A DNA stretch of 64,000 bases from Platycnemis pennipes (lineage: Eukaryota; Arthropoda; Insecta; Odonata; Platycnemididae). Where the stretch lies: the NCBI GenBank assembly GCA_933228895.1, contig OW121853.1, forward strand, positions 124,826,133-124,890,132, given 5' to 3'. Both the position numbers and the translations under genes were made by a program. The notes under the pieces are model-generated. The model was not told the origin of the DNA. It ran no database searches and saw only the letters and a program-made list of their open reading frames with translations. Positions 34,055 to 46,441 of the stretch are shown in pieces (within the stretch, counting starts at the first letter, position 1; each line of letters opens with the position of its first letter).

Positions 34055-36059
34055 CACGAAAACTGATCTAAAGATGGCAGTGATTTGTTTCAATTCTATC
34101 GAGAGAGCCATTTTGCCAGTCGTTTTTTTACTTATAACCTACATTTTTGTAATTTTTTGCGCAAAACTTTATTGTAAAAAATGTATTTATCGGGAAGTAA
34201 TTCAAGGCCTCGGTTAATGTGCTGAGTGGAAATATCGATCACGATAAAAAAAACTAGTTCTAAACATCAATGCTGCTTCCATGTTATTCATTTAGTTTTT
34301 CCCAGTTGTATGGCATATTTAGCAAATTGTTTCAATATGAACTGCGAAGCGAGGCACTTTTTTTCTAGTCTCTCATTCATATGCTCCGATGGGTATCAAT
34401 TTTGCCGAAAAGTAGCTAATTCGGTCTATTTCCCTTCCAAACACCACCACAACCAACTAAATTATTTTGGATGATACATTTTGCCATAGTAGTGGATGAA
34501 TAAGTGCTTCGATTTTTCAAACTAGTTTTAATGAGTGAAGGAGATTGAGACGAATACAACTGTCTTCTAATTCTCAACAATGTTGCATCAAAATTCTAAA
34601 CCGTAATCACAGTCAAGACAGTTTTAAGGTGCCTGACCTCTTAATAGAACGGAAGACTGGAAGACTGCTGCAGTCAAATGAAGAAAAGAGACACCCGTGC
34701 CTTTGGCTTCGTCTTGTGACGCCCCCTTTGCCCGACGAGATAACTCCCCGCGTGGGTGAAACGAGAGATGCTGGACCAAACGGGAGACCAAAGGAGACCC
34801 CCTCGCTAATCACCAACTTATGGGGAACTCTTGCGAGGAAGAAGCGTAACTTTAATGTCCGTATCTGGGAAGGGAGCCCTGGGAGGGTGAGGGAGTGCTC
34901 CCTTCAAATAACGCTGTTCCCCTTCCACCCGCTTCCAGTGTGGCCTCTCCCCGTCCCCTCCCCCCCGCCCCTGTACATCCCCCTCGCAAAACAAAGACGA
35001 TGACTGCTTTGCACCACCCTCACACTCTGTGTCCCTCTCTCCCTGTTCGGGAGTGATGTGGAAGTCGTCACATTTTCCATGGACAAACGTGACCGCAAAC
35101 GGCACACTGTGCCGTGACACTCACTCGCCGTGCTGCGTTCGTTCACGCGGCATATCAAACACGCGAGACTGGCTCTCGTGTGACTGCACACAACCTTCCG
35201 TTTACTCTCTGAGCCATCATCGGTGAAATTATCATCGAGACCCAGCAAAAATGAATTTTAAAGTTGAAAAATTTAATGCCTTCGCTCACGAATTAAGTTT
35301 CGTTATTTTCGCGAAGAATTATCGCCGCAAATTCATTTCCTAGACGAATTTTATTTTTTTAGGAAATGGCTGCCTTTGAAAGCATTTATAAGTTTCTGTA
35401 TACTTACACTCAGGTGATCCGTTTTAAGGAGGTACATCTTCCATCATTTATGACTCCCGTTTGTTTAACGAGGGTCTTTTATCGAGAGCTGAGGGTTTAA
35501 TTGAAAAGCATTTAAGTTGGTTTTATTGCTGTTTGCCAATTTAATTTCCATAAGGATTCGTTGAAGTTCTTTTATGTTCTCTGGTGGTATTGATTTATCA
35601 GAGCAGCAATTGAGGAAAATGTGACTGTGAAATTCAGAGCTATTCAACTCAGGCTTATCTGAGAGGTTATTTTTCCTTTCAAAGGCTGTTAATCGTTGAA
35701 GAGAACGACCCAGTTGATTAGCGCTTCTGACTAACTAAAAATGTTCTCAATTTTTAAATGCACGAAGAGGATATTTCCGCAAATATTTTGCTCACCCTGG
35801 TTGGCGAAAATTAGCAAAGCCGATCATCGCCGTCGATAGTCAGTTGAGCTGAAAGTCTGTCCGTGTCACGTTATTAGGTGTTTAGGCAACCTTCGTGAAA
35901 CAGTTTTATGCCGATTTAAATACTTGAAAAGCGACTGGTAGAATTTCTTCATATACTGAACATGCTGTTACGTTTTGAACGTAGGATTTCGCAGCGAAAT
36001 CCATCGTCGTCAGTGGCTTTCGGGTGCAGCCAGCTGCGTATAAAGCGTTGTCGGTGTGC
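34055..36059. other. Unassigned stretch with GC-rich island 34680-35200
   Basis: The island yields overlapping frames of 100-152 codons on both strands (34545-35003 plus; 34818-35248 minus) without recognisable domains. A 19-bp hairpin GGATTTCGCAGCGAAATCC at 35984-36002 is perfect. The rest is AT-rich. Confidence 0.4.
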
Positions 36060-36093
36060 GAGCTTTCGCGGCCATTGCAGGACGCATCATCAG
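36060..36093 (-). ncRNA. Hammerhead-like motif with intact core
   Basis: The minus strand reads CTGATGA (36093-36087), one extra T, stem II GCG/CGC, GAAA (36067-36064), stem III as the 4-base palindrome AGCT, and C at 36060 at the cleavage position. Such a short palindromic stem III is known in hammerheads thought to work as dimers in Penelope-like elements and retrozymes. Confidence 0.5.
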
Positions 36094-36740
36094 GTAATGA
36101 TAAAATATATTGGAAAAGTTGATGTCTTATATATCTCCATCCCTCCCCCCCCCTTTTTACTGTGCAGTGGTGGGGGGTGAATGACGTGAGAAGGTGGCCG
36201 CCACTTAGCCCTGTCCTTGGGGAGTCGGTGAAATTTCCCTCCCCCTCACAGTGCCAACGGGTGTGTCGTAGTTTCTCTTCTTCTGGAACCATTCAAAATC
36301 CATTTTAATTCCACGCTTGGGAGTGCAGGCATCTTGAGTATTACGGCGAATGTCCCCAAGAAGGTTCTGCTATCCCGTCCGCCACGTTCGCTCCCACAGT
36401 GCCTCGGGCCTCGATCATGGATCTTCATAACACGTGCGCTAGCGTTATCGTTATTTTTTGGTTTAACTTATGTCAGAGAGAACGTGATCTCCGTTCTTCA
36501 TTTTTCGCACAGCACTTCAAATCGCTTATCACAATCAGTGGAGCGAATTTTATAGACTGTTATTGTTAACCCTGCGCTACTCTAGGGGTAAGCGTTAACG
36601 ATAAAGATTGCGATAACGCGAAACATGCATCCGTGATTCCACACCTGGCTTCGTCGTAGAGCGGTCAGGGTCATGTGGTCGCGGCAGTGCATGACCGCCG
36701 CTTTCAAACAATGCTGCCATCACACAACTTCTTACAACGT
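36094..36740. other. Unassigned stretch
   Basis: Includes a C run of about 10 bases near 36146. Frames on both strands overlap; no gene recognised. Confidence 0.4.
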
Positions 36741-36744
36741 TTTA

Positions 36745-36907
36745 TGATTTTTCTTCCTACGCATAAAAATATGAGATATATGGAACTGGTCGTGAAGGGC
36801 GTGAAAGAGCGGAATCACGTCAATATGAAGCGGTTGGCCGAAGGAAGAATCGAGTGGAGGGCTGTGTCAATCCAATCCTAGGATTGTTGACCATTGATGA
36901 TGATGAC
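36745..36907 (+). mobile_element. LINE-A 3' end fragment
   Basis: The frame ending at 36881 reads MRYMELVVKGVKERNHVNMK and RLAEGRIEWRAVSIQS, the last residues of LINE-A. It continues with CCTAGGATTGTTGACCATTG and a (GAT)n tail at about 36895-36906. Upstream coding sequence is lost by 5' truncation. Confidence 0.85.
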
Positions 36908-37155
36908 GCACAAAAATGACATTGAAATGGAAATAGTATGAACCTTCGCAGCGAAGCACGCTCATGAGGCATAAATCCATCTTGTTATTGTAAATTCTAT
37001 TTAGTGATACCCTGAGATATTTGCTGGAAAAAATGTGACACTTTAGAGCAACGTTAATGAAATATGAAATTGATGGGTAGCGAGTTCACTTTGTGGAATG
37101 AATTCATGATTGGAAATAATTAACTTTGTTATATTCCACAAAAAGTTTTATTGAC

Positions 37156-37187
37156 GACCGGTATCGACCTTTCCAGGTCATCATCAG
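37156..37187 (-). ncRNA. Hammerhead-like motif
   Basis: The minus strand reads CTGATGA (37187-37181), one extra T, a 5-bp perfect stem II GACCT/AGGTC with loop GGAA, GATA in place of GAAA, palindromic stem III ACCGGT, and C at 37156. Downstream GTCAATAAAACTTTTTGTGG parallels the sequence after the motif in the 7454-7675 palindrome. The A14 position is mutated, so it is likely inactive. Confidence 0.5.
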
Positions 37188-40100
37188 GGGTTGAACAAGT
37201 AAAAGATGGGCAAGGCGGAAATACACAGACCCACACCAGTGAAAAGAGAGGGGGGAGGGAGAAAGAAAGGGATGTGAGCAAAGGAGTGGTGGTTGGCGAG
37301 GGGTTTAGAACAGCTTATTTGACTATGGGGGTGGTGGGACCGGCACTGAGTAGAATTGGGAGAGGTTGAATGGGAATAGGTCATTTAAAATATCATTCTT
37401 ATATGCATTAAAATATGAAACAATTTCTAAGTTCTCCATAAAATTAACCAATTGCAAAAACCAACCAAAGAAATCGTAAAATCGACAAATCAATTGACAA
37501 TGACTTTTTCTTTCTATGGCTTGTAATATCATCAATTTAGTAATCATATTAGGGGCATAGGTCGAAATGACACTAGTTTAAAATTCGGAAATATTGATAT
37601 ATTATTAAAATAGATTCGCAAAATCAAGTTTATTGTAAAATTAAATATGGACTTATATTGAATCTTTATTTTATTATTTCCATGCAATTTTTGAATAATT
37701 TTATCATTTTATGATATGACTCTGTAACTGCTGTCAAATTAGATTAAATATTTCGAGTACCTACTCTTGTACTTATGCTCTTTTGAATTAGAAACCAAGC
37801 ATATGGGCGATTGAATTAGTGCCGTGAGCTAGAGCAAATATCCCTATCTCCAATCTGGATTATATGTTTCGCAAGTTAAATTCTTATCGTATCAGTGTTT
37901 AGTCAAAGTCTCTACGCTTGTCTTGATTTGCATACGTTCTCTTTGTTTTCATGTATTTTTAACCCTAAAACTTTTCATCATATCGACCCAGTGAAATAAT
38001 ACTGTACTAACGTTATTGCTCCCCTTTTTTATTGCATGCATTGGATTTGGATCCCTCATTGTTAATGCAAGTCAGGTTGATTAATATCAGGAGTCGGCAT
38101 TTTCTTCTCTTTAACACTGCGATTTTACGAGAAATCTATTAAATCAATCCGTACAGAATTCCCGATCCTTAATCGCCCATCGGAAATAGCTACATAAATC
38201 CCTTCTTAAGCACTAATGGCTCGAATTGAGGATCTCAGAAATAGTCATTCATGAAAAAAATATCTAACTTGATGAAAAAGCCTTTCGCCTAAAATAACTG
38301 CCTTGTGATTACCTTTTTTGAATTGCTTAACTATGCGCAAATGTTTTTGCAATACGTATTTTAAACATTTATATATGTTGTGCCCATGAGCCAAAGAAAG
38401 AAGTCAGTGAGGTGGAATAAATTTAATTCAGAATGAAAACACATTTAAAGGTATATAAATCAAGGTAGAGATAATTACTCATCACGACGACTCCGGTTAC
38501 AAAACGGAACAAATATAAGAGTAAAGAGAAGGTCTTTAATTTACCCGAAGCTATGGGGATAACTCAAGCACGATCTGGAAATTATATTTATATATTAATG
38601 GAGTTGTGATTGCAAAAGATATCGCAAGGCTAAAATTATCGTTGAGTTTGACTCAAGAGGAGTTGAGCATTTCTGCGAAAGTCCCAGGAAACTGTGGAGG
38701 AAATTTCTGCGAAACAGTTACGAACGAATGGATATTTGGCTGATTTCTTGGCCGCTGGCAAAGCTTGGTATTTCTGAGTTTACCTATTTATCGCGAGCGT
38801 TGCTCAAAAAGAGAAGAAGTAGGACTCATTCCGGTTGCATTTGAGGAGAGCATTATATTGTTGACGTTATATTTGGTCAAAAGCATTAGTTTTGGGTAAA
38901 CTAACATAGCATCTAAAAGCCCATTTTCACTCACGCGTTTCACACGAAGAGGGCATGTAAACAGTTAATCAGAAACCCGGTAACCTTCGTCTGAATGCGT
39001 CTATCTTCACGCAGATTCACTTAACTTTGCGTCATCAGATTTGGAAAAATTTTATCTTTCGAAGCGCGGTACACGTGAGATACGTATGTTCATAAAATAA
39101 GCATCAATTATGTTGTAAACCAGTAAAAATTAAATCCGATGAGAGGATAAGATGATGCTGAATGCAATAGTTTTCATAAAAATATTCATGGTGGTTATAT
39201 TGGACTAAATAAGCTCGTTAAAACTTCCAGTGAGAAGAATTCACAGTTGGGAATTCCGATCTCGGAACCATTATATTCTCATGATTTAAATGCCATCTTG
39301 GCATAAACTCACAATTGTACGTCACTGTAAGTAAATATTATGCTACCAAAAGTACATTGATGTCGGAGTAACCGATACAGTCCGTTTCTTTAAAAAACTA
39401 CGCGCCAAGAAAGGGATTTTTGTCTCTTATTTTTTCTTCTTCTTACAGTTATTTTGTTATCATGTAATGTGATTGTTTTTTAACCCCAGCATGTACGTAA
39501 TGTGTGAAGTAGATAATGACATAATATTTTTAACGAATGCGTGTAAACGTAAAACGTAGAAAAAGTAAATTACGAATTTCTAGCCTTAAATGACACGTGT
39601 ATTGGATCTGGTGGCCAACCATTGGTTTCCTCTTGGGTAGCCATCGACAGCAGTGATATCATTTTTCAAAAAGCATCGTGGTCCCATTGATAGCGCAATA
39701 GCTTATAAAGGAGAGGGAGCTTATAGAGGCTTTTTCTGTGTTCAATGCCCGCTCAGATCACTTTTCCCTTACTTAATTTTATTCTTTCCACAGAAACTAT
39801 TATTTCAATACATCGCATCCTTATTTTGAGATTATACATAATTTTTAGCGACGCTCGCTAAGTCGCAATGCAATTTATGTTTAACTTAACATTGGAAATG
39901 GTCACAAAGATGACGGCACACTATAAGATAATTCAATGGCAAATTAAATAAAATGTAAAAGGAAGGAGGTGCGAACATAATATTCTTTTTATTGTTACAT
40001 TTTTGCCATCCAAAACCCAAAATTAATGTATCTTTAGGCAGTTTTTCATTTTTTAAATCCACATAAATTTAATTTATTTTTGCCATAAAAATGAAAACTT

Positions 40101-40999
40101 AGAGAATAAAAGCAATAAAATCAACAAGTTTCATCTCACGTATAAGGATTTATTATCTGGCCATTGATTTCTAGACTTACTTTATAAAACCGATATCAAT
40201 ACAAATGCTTCGATAGTATTAACCTTCCGAGTAATGAAGTGAGTGATACATGCCATGAAAGTTATGGTAGTTAACAGTTTGTAATTCAATTTAACTGCAT
40301 CTTTTAAGATATACTTTTTAAGAATTGCTGCTGATTCAAATTTAACAATTTATTGCTTCGTGCGAAACGAACTTTAAGAAAAATTCCCTTAATTATTTTG
40401 CTCAATAACTGATTATTACATCTTCATCACGTGCATTCCGTTAGTGTATTATTACTATTCAAGCAATAGACATTTATTTTGAAATATTGCCTCCCTCTTA
40501 TCACTAGGAACAGATACACCAGCAATCCAAGACTCGAGAAGCATTTTAATATCGTCTGTGTGTGTCCGCAGCCCCAATATACCACCGCAACTGCCTGATC
40601 ATGAAATATTTCCGCTCGGACGCCTTTGCCATTTGATATCACCTCAAAAGCGAGGCCTACTGCAAACCTACCCGGCCATGTGAAAGATACGACGAAGCTT
40701 CCGCAGGATGGCAAATATGAAACAACGCCCCCTCTGAGCGGATTCAATAACGCCTCTCCGAGCGTATAGGAGCAGCGGGTCGTCTGCCTACCTGATTGAA
40801 GTGTTTATACCCTGGCGTATTTCCTCTCCCGTACATATTCCCATGTACCACAATTCTTTCATGAATTTATGAAAGGTATAAAAGTGAATTAACATTGATC
40901 AAGCTGGGCCAACATAGAGTAACCACGTACGTACGAGAAGGGGTGGTGACTCAAATATTTGCAACAACACCTCCATCACAAGAAAGCAGATTATTTGTA
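37188..40999. other. Longest featureless stretch (3.8 kb)
   Basis: AT-rich, with no frame above about 106 codons (40427-40747 minus, no domain) and no match to repeats elsewhere in the window. It is the best candidate for unique intergenic or intronic DNA here. Confidence 0.5.
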
Positions 41000-41541
41000 A
41001 TATCGTGTGATATAAGTGATTATGGGAGGTTATTTGATGTCTTCATCAAACCAGGAATTAAAAAAACACTTCAAATTTCAAAATTATGGTGAGGGCTGGG
41101 GTGTTTCGCGGTATTTCGTTTAAGTTTGAAATAAAACATCTCTTTCTGAAGACACGCAACAAAAAATAGATTGATTTCTCATTTGATTCTATTTTCGACG
41201 CTCTCACTGTAAAATGTGACATTTTTCATATGCATCCACGTAATATCCTGCAAGCCACCTCGAAGGTGTTTGGCAGGGGGTGAAGGTCACTTAACATGCT
41301 CTATTGACATGCAGCTAGGGTACTACATGGAAAACCTGTTTGATAATAGGGTCACATGCGGCTAGATGGTTAGTATCTATCAAAGTTTTACAGCCAGTGG
41401 ATTGTTGGTGTATGGTTAGTTCGTTACAAGGAGGTTAGATTATACCGGAGGAGACAATGGCATTCCGGACTATGAGTAAAAATGAAGGCAGAATGAGGGT
41501 GTTTGGGAATGAACTACTTTTAAAAATATATAGCGTTTAAA
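41000..41541 (-). repeat. Composite element carrying a LINE-B tail, copy 2 (inverted)
   Basis: Reverse complement of 30549-31086 across its length, including the internal LINE-B 3' end (about 41235-41345). Matching outer limits in two distant copies show that the unit, LINE tail included, was copied as one piece. Confidence 0.75.
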
Positions 41542-41906
41542 AATAAAAGCATTCATTAAGTTAACATGAGAATAATCGTCCGCATGGTGCATACTTTACT
41601 ATATTTAGCGGGTATACATATTTTAGTAATTAATAGTTTTTTTTTAAAAGGTAGTGCAAACATTTTAAAATATAATATAGGCAACTCAATATGGAACTAG
41701 GCAATGCATAATCTATAACAAAAACGAAAATATGTACAAATATGCCATGTGAAAATTGCAATAATTTCATTAATTATGGTAAGGTCTTCTCTTTGTTTTT
41801 AAAACAGATAGTTGAAGAGTCTTTGCCTAAATATATACGGCTTTTTTTGGATCTACGTATTCCGCTAGATAAGGCCTTCCAAAACTCACTGCCGCTTACT
41901 GCGAAT
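41542..41906. other. AT-rich spacer
   Basis: No feature recognised. Confidence 0.45.
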
Positions 41907-42075
41907 ACCTATAGAATAGATATTCCTATACACCTATACGGAATACCTATTCTATAGGTATTATATTTCAGTAATTATGCACCTATACGGAATACCTATT
42001 CTATAGGTATTTTATAATTATACACTTATACGGAATACCTATTCTATAGGTATTCCGTATAGGTGTAGAGGTATT
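41907..42075. repeat. Array of nested palindromes (CCTATACGGAATACC units)
   Basis: The unit CACCTATACGGAATACCTAT plus TCTATAGGTATT starts at 41931, about 41980 and 42023. Each contains the palindrome AATACCTATTCTATAGGTATT. The last unit extends into a nearly perfect 47-bp palindrome from TACACTTATACGG to CCGTATAGGTGTA. It would fold into successive hairpins. Confidence 0.85.
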
Positions 42076-42194
42076 CTGTAGGCACAAGTCCGGTGGAAGA
42101 GGTTCTGTGGTTTATCCATTTTTTGCCTACAGATTTGTAGTTTATTTGTAGTTTAGTATAAGGTCCATAGTCAGGAATGGTGTACCGTGAGTTT

Positions 42195-42290
42195 AGCGGA
42201 TCATGCCCTAAGACACCACCCACGGATTAGAAATCTGGCCACTAAGTCAGTAAGGGAATGACCTTTTGAGCCACGAGGTCTCTGCTCATC
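42195..42290 (-). repeat. Possible tRNA-like SINE head
   Basis: The minus strand has ACCTCGTGGCTCAAAAGG (box A-like) and GGCCAGATTTCTAATCC (box B-like, two changes) at tRNA spacing. Weak support. Confidence 0.3.
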
Positions 42291-42399
42291 AGGTGACTTG
42301 TAGCTGGGGTGCTGAATACTAATAGCTTTCGTGAGCAAGACGACACAGGCACTTGCGTCCTGCTCAATTATTCGTACGTTGTCGAGTCACCTCACACAT

Positions 42400-42984
42400 T
42401 GCTCGGAGGCTCCCTACCGCCCCATTCCTACCCCTCCCTTCCTCCCTCCCCCCAAAACCCCTTCTCAAGGACCTCATTTCCCTCCCTCACCTCCTCTCTC
42501 CGGCTTCCTTCCCTTTTGATTCCCTCCCCAAACCCTCGGTGACTTTCTTTTGAATGGCGCGAGAGCCGACATCGAAAGGGTAAGACCCCTTTTCTCCCCC
42601 TCCCGTCCACTCCCAAAACCCTTGTTGGCGTGTAGGTTGGGGGGGATGCCGCTATGCGAAGGGAAGGGGAGGAGGGTATTCCTTCTGAGCGGTGCGTGGT
42701 TGCCAAAGGGGACGCGAGCGTTGGGAGTGAGGAAGTTTTAAAGGGTTAGGGGATGAATCCCTTGAAAGGTGGCACCGCGGGCATTAGAGGAGGTTCCCAT
42801 AGCGTGAGGGAGGGGGAGTATCCTCCGATGCATGCTCGCCTGGTCTCCGGAAAGTTGGTGGCCCTGTGCTGCCACAAAGTCGTCCACGCCCTCGGGAGGT
42901 AATGATGAGCCCTGATGGGCAATGGCTGGTATTGTGGAGAACTGGGGTCTCGTGGGCCCGGCACGGAAGCAGTGCCCTGGAAGC
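42400..42984. other. GC-rich island
   Basis: A C-rich then G-rich run gives overlapping proline/arginine-rich frames in every phase at 42309-43011. No domain found. Confidence 0.4.
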
Positions 42985-43931
42985 TAGGCATGGGCGATAT
43001 TGACAATTCAATATCGGGCTACGATAATGTTAGCATATCGTAAGGTGGGGATAACGATAACTCATATCGTGACGATAAATATCGTCTTATCGTGCCCCGA
43101 TATTTTATCGGGACATGGTATTTTATTGGGTCACGATAATATATCGGGGCACGATAAGATATCGGTGCACGATAAATATCGCTATAAATATCGCGATAAA
43201 CATCACAATAAATATCGTGATCACGATAAATATAGCAATAAAATATCATGATAAATATCGTGATCACGATTAATATAGCGATAAAATATCATGATATCGC
43301 GTCCCGATAAAATATCACGATATCGCGCCCCGATAAAATATCACGATATATTATCACGATAAATATCCCGATAAAAGATCGTTATATCGAAAAAAGACAG
43401 TCGTTGAGTTGGCTTTCGCTTAAGCTGGAGCAAGTACGTTTGAAAACTTACTATTCTGCTATCCGCTAATTCAAATTCTCAGCAGTTCTCTCTCACTCTC
43501 TCTTTCAATTTCAGTCGTCTGATAGTTCATAGGTGACGTCATGTTCAAATTTTGGAAGGAACTGAAAACAACTGTTTGTAAATTAGTGCATGTATTGTCC
43601 GCTGATCTAAAGATATCGAAACAAACTCAGCAAACAAACTATTCGGCTTGCTAGAATAATGTGATCTTACTTTAGATGATTACCAAAAGTAACTTTCAGT
43701 AACATGCATTGTTCAGTGCATGCATAGATATCGTGATATTTTATCGGGACGCGCTATCATGATATTTATCGTGCCTCGATATCTTATCGTGTCCCGATAA
43801 AATATCGGGTCACGATAAGACGATATTTATCGAGCAACGACATATCGTCAATTTTAAAAACTCAATATCGGATTCGCGATACATTAACATATCGCGATAT
43901 TTTACGAATATCGATATGTCGCCCAGGCCTA
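42985..43931. mobile_element. hAT-type element (947 bp) filled with ATCG-rich palindromic repeats
   Basis: Ends TAGGCATGGGCGATATTG and GATATGTCGCCCAGGCCTA form hAT-like terminal inverted repeats. The flanks CTGGAAGC (42977-42984) and CCGGAAGC (43932-43939) form an 8-bp target duplication with one mismatch. Both subterminal regions (about 42990-43400 and 43725-43920) consist of short permuted units such as ATATCGTGATCACGATAAAT and CCCGATAAAATATCACGATA. A centre of about 320 bp is unlike either side. Small frames made of TAT/CGT repeats are artefacts. Confidence 0.88.
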
Positions 43932-44804
43932 CCGGAAGCCCTCGGTGGCCTCTTGCATGCGGGGCAGTATCACGCGCGCCGACGCAAATCCTGGTGTACA
44001 CGCTGGCAGGGGTCCGGGGGGGGGGGGGGGTCAGCAGGGAGAGTTCGCTCACCTAGTGAAGGGGAGCAAAATCCATATGTAACCAACATTTCTCTGAATA
44101 AATATGGGATGTTTCGAAGTATGATTTTATCACGATTTATTTGATTTTTAGCTTACGAATCCTTATCTGTTAATTTGGAGTACCTGATGATCATCGCGGG
44201 TATTTAAATCTTGTGAATGTTTTATCACTACTTTCCTCTTTATTTCATCTTCCTCGAAACCTGAGAAGAATTTCTTCAATCCATAATCATGTGATGAAAA
44301 GGTTAATGTGATGCTGGTATCACTTGGCTTCACATCACCAGGGCCCTAGATCGAAGCCTGGAAAAGGTGTGGTGGCCCAAACACGAATCTGTGGGCTGAA
44401 GATCGAATACCAGTACCGATAAAGGTGACTACTGACATACTAGTAGATTCCTGAGTGCTGCGTGAAGAACACTTTAATTTTCATTCTCCAACCGCCAGAA
44501 GGAAAGATGAACCGTGAAAGCTAATCTGCTGTTCATTCTAATTGAGGTTAATCATAGTTGTAAACCTTTCCGATGACTCAGCAGTTAAACACCCCAGCCG
44601 AGGGACAGATTGCCAAGCATTCTATCATCACAGAGGCATTAAATTGACTGATTTCTGCTTCTGTCGGGCCCTTAAAACATTTCCTTCGTTCTGAGCAAAT
44701 GTGAAATGAACAACGAGATATCAGATGAAAAACCTTACAAAGTATTCCAACCGTTGCAGATAACACATTTAAGGATTTTATCGTCAATTGAATTTTTTAC
44801 TTCA
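43932..44804. other. Unassigned stretch with poly-G run
   Basis: A G run of about 13 bases lies near 44018-44030. A degenerate tRNA-like patch around 44300-44350 is too weak to call. No gene seen. Confidence 0.4.
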
Positions 44805-45575
44805 ATTCATCATCTTCATCATCTTCATCCTGATATTTGTTTGACGTAGCTCTCTGCTCAATTATTCTATCAGTTACTGTCTTCGTATTTACGTATCCTT
44901 CCCTTTGACATCCTTCATCACTTGTTCTATATATCTCATACTAGGTCTTCCTCTGCCATTATTCCCGTCCACTTGCCATTCAACAATTGTCTTCATCCGG
45001 CCACTCTGTCTTAAGATATGGCCGATTAAGTTGCCCCGTCTTCTTCTTAGGGGATTCAGAAGACCTTTCTTTTTTCCCACTCTTCTGAGGACTTCCACGT
45101 TACTCTTTCGGTCGATCCATTTAATAATCCTCATTATTCTTCTGTAGCACCACATTTAGAATGCTTCCACCCTTGTCTTCTCAGCAGTAGTCATCGTCCA
45201 TGCCTCCACTGCCATAAAGAAGCAAGCTTCAGATATTAGTTCTGATAATATTTTTTTCGTACTTCCTCGCTTAGGTTTCCAACTGTGTGAACATTCTTCT
45301 TTTTGCCAAACGGCATCTTCACCTGGGCTATTATACTCACAATTTTTTTCTTGCATCGGACATCGTTGGTCACTCAGATTTCAATGTAACAGTACTCTTT
45401 CATCTCAACAAGTTTTTGTTGTCCTAGTTCAACATAGATCTTGGCCTCTCCTCTCCTGCTGCATACTAATTACTTAGTTTTCTTCTTATTGATCTACAGC
45501 TGACATTCGGCCATTTTCCTTTCCATGGTTACTAGAATCTTCTTAAAATCCTCCTCTGTCACTAATTACTATAAT
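44805..45575 (-). pseudogene. LINE-A reverse transcriptase C-terminus
   Basis: The minus strand 45356-45156 contains KKILSELISEACFFMAVEAW and TMTTAEKTRVEAF. Then 45155-44889 reads MWCYRRIMRIIKWIDRKSN, RGNLIGHILRQSGRMKTIVE and GRPSMRYIEQVMKDVKGK. An upstream relic (FKKILVTMERKMAEC-like) reaches about 45560. The tail on the plus-strand left side is a CATCTTCATCATCTTCATC variant. At least two frame changes and no catalytic box. Confidence 0.85.
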
Positions 45576-46441
45576 TATTCTTGTGATTCGATTGTAGTAG
45601 ACTGGCCGTTAAATTAAAAGGCAAGACAAAGATAGCACGCATGGACTGGATCGAAGCCACACCATTCCGACGCGTTACCAATCTCGCTGCTACGACTGGT
45701 ATAGAGAAATAATTAATTAGGGAAAAAATTAATCAGGGAAAAATTATTTAGGGAAATGGATAGGTTAAATAGGGAGGAATGCCATGGAGTTGGGTCAGTG
45801 GTGTGTTGGGGACAGCATGTTGTAGCGGAGGGAAATTAATGTGCCGAAGTCTGTAAAGAAGGGATGATGTGAACAGAGATTATGTGCACTGTATTAGCTC
45901 ACTCGTAACCAGATATTAAAGGACCATCAAAACCTACTCAACACCAAATGTTATGACTCTCATTACCAATAGGTTAATACTAGGCACATGGTAGGTTTTA
46001 CATCCTGCATAACATTCCGGCTAGACAAAAAGTTCGCTCAGAAACGACGCAAGTGCAGGAAATAATCATGGCTTTCCTGTCCGCTAAGCAAAATTTGAAG
46101 TAAATGACACATTTTTCATAGCAATAACCTTGAAGTTAAAATTGATGACCTGTGACAGGCAGATTGATTTCCCAAAATCGTCATTTCCTTGGATTATCGG
46201 GCCAGTTTTGACAATAGGGAATGCTCACTCTATTAATCCTCTCCAGGACTTCAGTTACTTTACGCAAGAGTAACCACATTTGAATGAAATTAAATATTAG
46301 GATGCATTCATGGCTGAATATTTGGTGAAAACATTGGCAATGACCTATAATGTACATTCATATTCATTGCCGCAAAAGATGTGCTGCAACGCCACCTAGA
46401 CTGTCCTAATGAGTGATTAAAATCTAACATGCAGATTTGCG
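45576..46441. other. Unassigned stretch
   Basis: AT-rich. The 15-mer GCAACGCCACCTAGA at 46386-46400 recurs at 59525 and inverted at 61317. Confidence 0.4.

Noticed and set aside
34545..35248. Overlapping 100-152-codon frames on both strands
   Set aside because: GC-rich island; frames shadow each other and carry no motif.
35984..36013. Second hammerhead next to the 36060 motif (CTGACGA...GAAATCC)
   Set aside because: The segment between the two boxes does not form a stem II; the GAAA belongs to a simple GGATTTCG hairpin instead.
43000..43267. Frames rich in YRDHDIYCDVYRD-like repeats
   Set aside because: Artefact of the ATCG-rich array inside the hAT-type element.
41907..43400. CRISPR array
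   Set aside because: Repeats are palindromic units without regular unique spacers, in a eukaryotic repeat context, with no cas-like genes.
44295..44350. tRNA-like SINE head with TAGATCGAAGCC
   Set aside because: Box A not found at the right distance; box B match is weak.
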